In this document: positions 7,458-9,437 of the stretch, piece by piece
How the letters are laid out: each line of letters starts with the position of its first letter
Position numbering within the stretch: position 1 is the first letter of the stretch
Source: Pseudodesulfovibrio sp.
Lineage (GTDB): Bacteria > Desulfobacterota > Desulfovibrionia > Desulfovibrionales > Desulfovibrionaceae
Direction: 5' to 3'
Assembly: GCA_022712815.1 (NCBI GenBank)
Contig: JAFLJW010000239.1
Span: forward strand, 1 to 9,437
Length of the DNA: 9,437 nucleotides
Notes under the pieces: generated by a model
What the model was told of the DNA's origin: nothing
What the model saw: only the letters and a program-made list of their open reading frames with translations
The model's database searches: none
Program-made: the position numbers and the translations under genes

Positions 7458-8822
7458 TTATTGTTCTTTCTTTAGTAGCGAACCATGAAATTCACACGGG
7501 AGTTCACTGCCAACCAATGTTTCGATTTCAGCCAGTCGTTGGGCTTGGTCGGTCAAGGCTCTGTAGTAGGCGAGTTGGAGTTCCAGCAGAGTTTTCTCTG
7601 CATCTATCATGTCGAGCGATGTGCCAGCACCAGTCATGAATGCCTCCATGGTGACGCCCAGAGATTGTTCCGCCTTGGGAACGAGTGTGTCTCGGTAGAG
7701 ATTAATCTTTCTGCCTGCATCGCGGTATTTGTAGAGAGCCAATTCCAGGTCTGATTGCAGTCGGCGTTCAAGTCCGATCCGGCTGCGCTTGGCGGCCAGG
7801 ACTTTTGCCTGACCCTCGTCAACGGCAGCTTCGCGTGCACTGAACCAGATGGGAATATTGAAGGAAGTGTACGCCATGATTGGATTGTCACCACTTCCCA
7901 TCACGCCAGGGTTCCTGGCTTCGTCTACTTCGGTCACATCCACGCCGAAGGTGAAGTCGGGGTAGTAATTGCGTTCAGCCAGACCCTTTGCTGCTTCTTC
8001 CTTGGCGGTCACTGTTTCCCAGAAAGCTAGTTTGGGGTTGGATTCTTGCAGTTGGGTGGACAGTGCTTCTTCGGAATCGGTGATAGTCATGACTGGGATG
8101 GATGCAGGGAAAGCAATATCGGTCCCTGCGGGGCGGTCCAGCAAGCCGTTCAAACGTGCAGCAAGGGGGCGCTTCAGATCGTTGAGTGAGTTTAGTCGAT
8201 CTTCAAGCTTACCAAGCTCTACTTGTGGTCTGATGATGTCGGAGTGTTTCGCCGCGCCGGTTGTGTAACGGGCTGTAGCGATTTTTTCGAGGTACTTCAT
8301 CAGCTCGATGTTTTCTCTGGTGATATCAATAGCACGAGCCAGGTAGGCATATTCGTAATAGACTTTCTTTACTTCGTAGAAGGTTGCCAGTTTCAGGCTA
8401 TCGAATTGCGCTTTGAACCCGTCTGCTTCTCGCAGAGCCATCTGTTCCTTGTAGTCGAGTTTGCCGAAAAAAGGCATCTTCTGAGACAGGCCATATTTAT
8501 AGCGGGCTGGGCCGCCTCTGGTTTCGAGAGGTGTGGTGTAGTATCCGAAAGAAAATTTGGGATCGGGGAGAACATCTGCACTGATAGACCGCTTAATCGC
8601 GGCCTGCCATCTTTGAAAGGCTGCTCGGAGTTCATTGTTACTTTCTGCTGCCTGAGTCAGGAAAGATTTGAGATCACCAAGTTCTCCGCTGTCGCCGAGA
8701 TATATTCCGGGTATTGCTTCTTGCGGTTTCGCTGGATCTTCATCCACAGCGCAAACCTGCTTCGCATTAAGCAAAACCAGTACAGCCACTGTGGCTAAGA
8801 TTATTGATGTCGACGTCTTCAT
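7458..8822 (-). CDS. TolC-family outer-membrane efflux channel (CusC-like role)
   Basis: This is the outer-membrane duct of the exporter: a trimeric beta-barrel with a long periplasmic helical tunnel that docks on the adaptor. The product is 454 residues, a normal length. Residues 1-25 are a Sec signal peptide ending in VCA; the Cys is not in a lipobox, so it is probably not a lipoprotein, unlike E. coli CusC. Two outer-membrane-efflux repeats follow, at about 50-230 and about 255-440, each with long amphipathic helices. The first includes SADVLPDPKFSFGYY and the second RNYYPDFTFGVDVTEV, the paired P-D-F motifs at the barrel strands. The C-terminus is unusual only in a single Cys and a basic KKEQ end. 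There are two adjacent ATGs (8825 and 8822); GGAG lies 2 bases before the first and 5 before the second, so 8822 is preferred. It is the first gene of the operon, right after the candidate sigma-54 promoter. CusC/CzcC-type work is inferred from the neighbours. Confidence 0.93.
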   Translation of the reverse strand: MKTSTSIILATVAVLVLLNAKQVCAVDEDPAKPQEAIPGIYLGDSGELGDLKSFLTQAAESNNELRAAFQRWQAAIKRSISADVLPDPKFSFGYYTTPLETRGGPARYKYGLSQKMPFFGKLDYKEQMALREADGFKAQFDSLKLATFYEVKKVYYEYAYLARAIDITRENIELMKYLEKIATARYTTGAAKHSDIIRPQVELGKLEDRLNSLNDLKRPLAARLNGLLDRPAGTDIAFPASIPVMTITDSEEALSTQLQESNPKLAFWETVTAKEEAAKGLAERNYYPDFTFGVDVTEVDEARNPGVMGSGDNPIMAYTSFNIPIWFSAREAAVDEGQAKVLAAKRSRIGLERRLQSDLELALYKYRDAGRKINLYRDTLVPKAEQSLGVTMEAFMTGAGTSLDMIDAEKTLLELQLAYYRALTDQAQRLAEIETLVGSELPCEFHGSLLKKEQ

Positions 8823-8850
8823 CATGACTCCATTTGTTTGCGTTACACTA

Positions 8851-8866
8851 ACAATCTACGTGCCAT
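8851..8866 (-). promoter_or_regulatory. Candidate sigma-54 (-24/-12) promoter of the efflux operon
   Basis: On the minus strand the sequence is aTGGCACGtagaTTGTt. It matches the RpoN consensus TGGCACG-N4-TTGC except that the last C is T, giving GG-N10-GT instead of GG-N10-GC. GG falls at 8864-8863 and the -12 pair at 8852-8851, which puts the transcript start near 8839. That leaves a short leader holding GGAG (8831-8828) before the ATG. Position, strand and spacing all fit. RpoN promoters need an ATP-dependent activator, which is not encoded in the window. Confidence 0.6.
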
Positions 8867-8875
8867 TTGTGGTTT

Positions 8876-8901
8876 GTAATCTAATTACGGATGGTTACCA
8901 T
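8876..8901. promoter_or_regulatory. Two short palindromes between promoter and upstream inverted repeat
   Basis: GTAAT-CTA-ATTAC (8876-8888) is a perfect 5-bp palindrome with a 3-base centre. ATGGT-T-ACCAT (8891-8901) is a second one, 2 bases further on. They lie at about -43 and -57 from the predicted start, a place where a second regulator or a DNA-bending protein could bind. Arms this short arise by chance fairly often, so this is only suggestive. Confidence 0.3.
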
Positions 8902-8914
8902 GTCTGGCTTAAAT

Positions 8915-8939
8915 AATCCCGACTAAATTTGTCGGGATT
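8915..8939. promoter_or_regulatory. Perfect inverted repeat, likely activator site (UAS) of the efflux operon
   Basis: AATCCCGAC and GTCGGGATT form a perfect 9-bp inverted repeat with a 7-base AT centre, centred at 8927. That is about -88 from the predicted sigma-54 start, the usual place for an enhancer-binding-protein dimer. As RNA it would be a good hairpin, but no gene ends next to it and neither side has a clear T tract (minus strand: ATTTAAG), so a terminator is less likely. Confidence 0.5.
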
Positions 8940-9033
8940 GGTGCAATTGTGTTCGCACATCCTATGTTACTTGTGCAGTTTTTAGTATTTTACTGACTGT
9001 ACAATACTCATATTGAATGGGAGATGATAACAT

Positions 9034-9064
9034 TATAAAATTGTGATCCTGCTATAAAATTGTG
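9034..9064. repeat. 12-bp direct repeat at the left end of the IS
   Basis: TATAAAATTGTG occurs at 9034-9045 and again at 9053-9064, 19 bases from start to start. The second copy runs into the presumed inverted-repeat end of the insertion sequence (TGTGGACACC from 9061/9062). It may be chance AT-rich similarity, a trace of an earlier end, or part of the promoter for orfA. Confidence 0.5.
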
Positions 9065-9108
9065 GACACCCGGTTAAGTCGCCATCCTGCCTTTTACAGG
9101 AGAAGCAA

Positions 9109-9414
9109 ATGACTAAATCCAAACGTCGAAGTTATGATCCAGGGTTCAAGCGCAATGCAGTTCTTTTGAGTGACGATCCGTCTCGTACACATTGTGAAGT
9201 TGCTGAAAGTCTTGGGATTTCCCGTGACATTCTTTATAGGTGGCGTCGGGAGTACCAATATGGTGGTGGGACAGCCTTTTCCGGGCAGGGGAATCAACTT
9301 CTAACGGATGATAAACGCAGAATAAAGGAACTGGAAAAAAAGCTGCGCAATGCAGAAACAGAGCGGGACATCCTAAAAAAAGCATTGGCCATCTTCAGCA
9401 GCGCACCGAAATGA
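9109..9414 (+). CDS. IS3-family transposase OrfA (helix-turn-helix subunit)
   Basis: The 101-residue protein is the DNA-binding half of the IS3-type transposase. Residues about 5-60 form the HTH_Tnp_1 fold (RRSYDPGFKRNAV, then CEVAESLGISRDILYRWRRE, the recognition helix). Residues about 70-95 form a leucine-zipper-like coiled coil (RIKELEKKLRNAETERDILK) used for multimerisation, followed by KKALAIFSSAPK, the typical IS3 OrfA end. The start has AGGAGA 7 bases before ATG. The stop TGA overlaps the orfB ATG as ATGA. OrfA alone usually acts as a regulator; the active transposase is the frameshifted OrfAB fusion. Length is normal, and no damage is seen. Confidence 0.95.
   Translation: MTKSKRRSYDPGFKRNAVLLSDDPSRTHCEVAESLGISRDILYRWRREYQYGGGTAFSGQGNQLLTDDKRRIKELEKKLRNAETERDILKKALAIFSSAPK
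9336..9381 (+). other. Two in-phase -1 ribosomal frameshift heptamers
   Basis: A-AAA-AAG (9336-9342) and A-AAA-AAA (9375-9381) both lie in the X-XXY-YYZ phase of the orfA frame. From either site the -1 frame is open through to the orfB ATG at 9411. IS3-family elements use such a site to make the OrfAB transposase. The second site, at the conserved ILKKALA position, is the likelier one. Confidence 0.65.
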
Positions 9415-9437
9415 CATTTCAATTCATAAAAACAAAT
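9411..9437 (+). CDS. IS3-family transposase OrfB, first nine codons
   Basis: ATG at 9411 overlaps the orfA stop and begins MTFQFIKTN, close to the usual OrfB start M-x-[FY]-x-FI in IS3-family elements. It is in the -1 frame relative to orfA, as expected. The catalytic rve integrase core (DDE) lies beyond the window edge. Confidence 0.8.

Larger units (their letters stand above)
9061..9437 (+). mobile_element. IS3-family insertion sequence, left part (right end outside window)
   Basis: The element is recognised by orfA (9109-9414) overlapping the start of orfB in the -1 frame, with slippery A-rich heptamers before the overlap. The left end is placed at TGTGGACACCCGG (from 9061) because many IS3-family elements begin with TG and a GGACAC-like end; this boundary is inferred, since the matching right repeat and the short target duplication are not visible. 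The element starts about 220 bases upstream of the predicted efflux-operon transcript start and is transcribed away from it. Confidence 0.8.

Noticed and set aside
6978..7475. 165-residue + strand frame covering the YHS region
   Set aside because: It overlaps the start of cusB and the whole YHS gene on the other strand, where a signal peptide and conserved Cys pattern are seen. No start signal supports it.
8911..8940. Inverted repeat 8915-8939 as a terminator
   Set aside because: No gene ends beside it in either direction and neither side has a T tract; its place fits an upstream activator site better.
9013..9039. Sigma-70 promoter (TTGAAT ... TATAAA) for the IS orfA
   Set aside because: The spacer is only 15 bases and the -10 match is poor; it is not strong enough to list as a feature.

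Overview
The window looks like chromosomal DNA of a Gram-negative bacterium, most likely a Desulfovibrionales-type member of the Desulfobacterota. That placement is inference, from the form of the efflux operon, a candidate sigma-54 promoter, a PEP-CTERM protein and moderate GC content. No rRNA, tRNA or marker gene is present to confirm it.

The main content is one leftward operon, read from about 8839 down to a strong terminator at 540-505. In order of transcription it holds a TolC-family outer-membrane channel (8822-7458), a small exported YHS-type metal-binding protein broken by one in-frame TAA (7454-7176), a CusB-like periplasmic adaptor with an N-terminal heavy-metal-binding domain and a C-terminal DUF3347 region (7136-5001), a very long CusA-like RND pump (4987-1052), and a small exported Met/His-rich protein (1017-562). 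Gaps between genes are 3 to 39 bases. Together they should form a tripartite Cu(I)/Ag(I) exporter from the periplasm to the outside. The three substrate-binding methionines known from E. coli CusA are all in place in the pump. At least three further metal-binding modules (HMBD, YHS, Met-rich protein) probably collect or hand over the ion.

Upstream of the operon (8826-9060) is a compact control region. It has a near-consensus sigma-54 -24/-12 element (8866-8851), a perfect 9-bp inverted repeat centred near -88 that is placed like an enhancer-binding-protein site, and two smaller palindromes between them.

On the right, running off the window, is the left part of an IS3-family insertion sequence: complete orfA, the first nine codons of orfB, and two in-phase -1 slippery heptamers. 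On the left edge is the C-terminal end of a PEP-CTERM protein whose last residues are abnormal. It is followed by about 320 bases with no recognised gene, containing one weak candidate terminator.

The points most worth a second look are the nonsense-interrupted YHS gene inside an otherwise intact operon, the Met-rich last gene, the sigma-54 control region, and the enlarged CusA with extra membrane helices and a porter-domain insertion.
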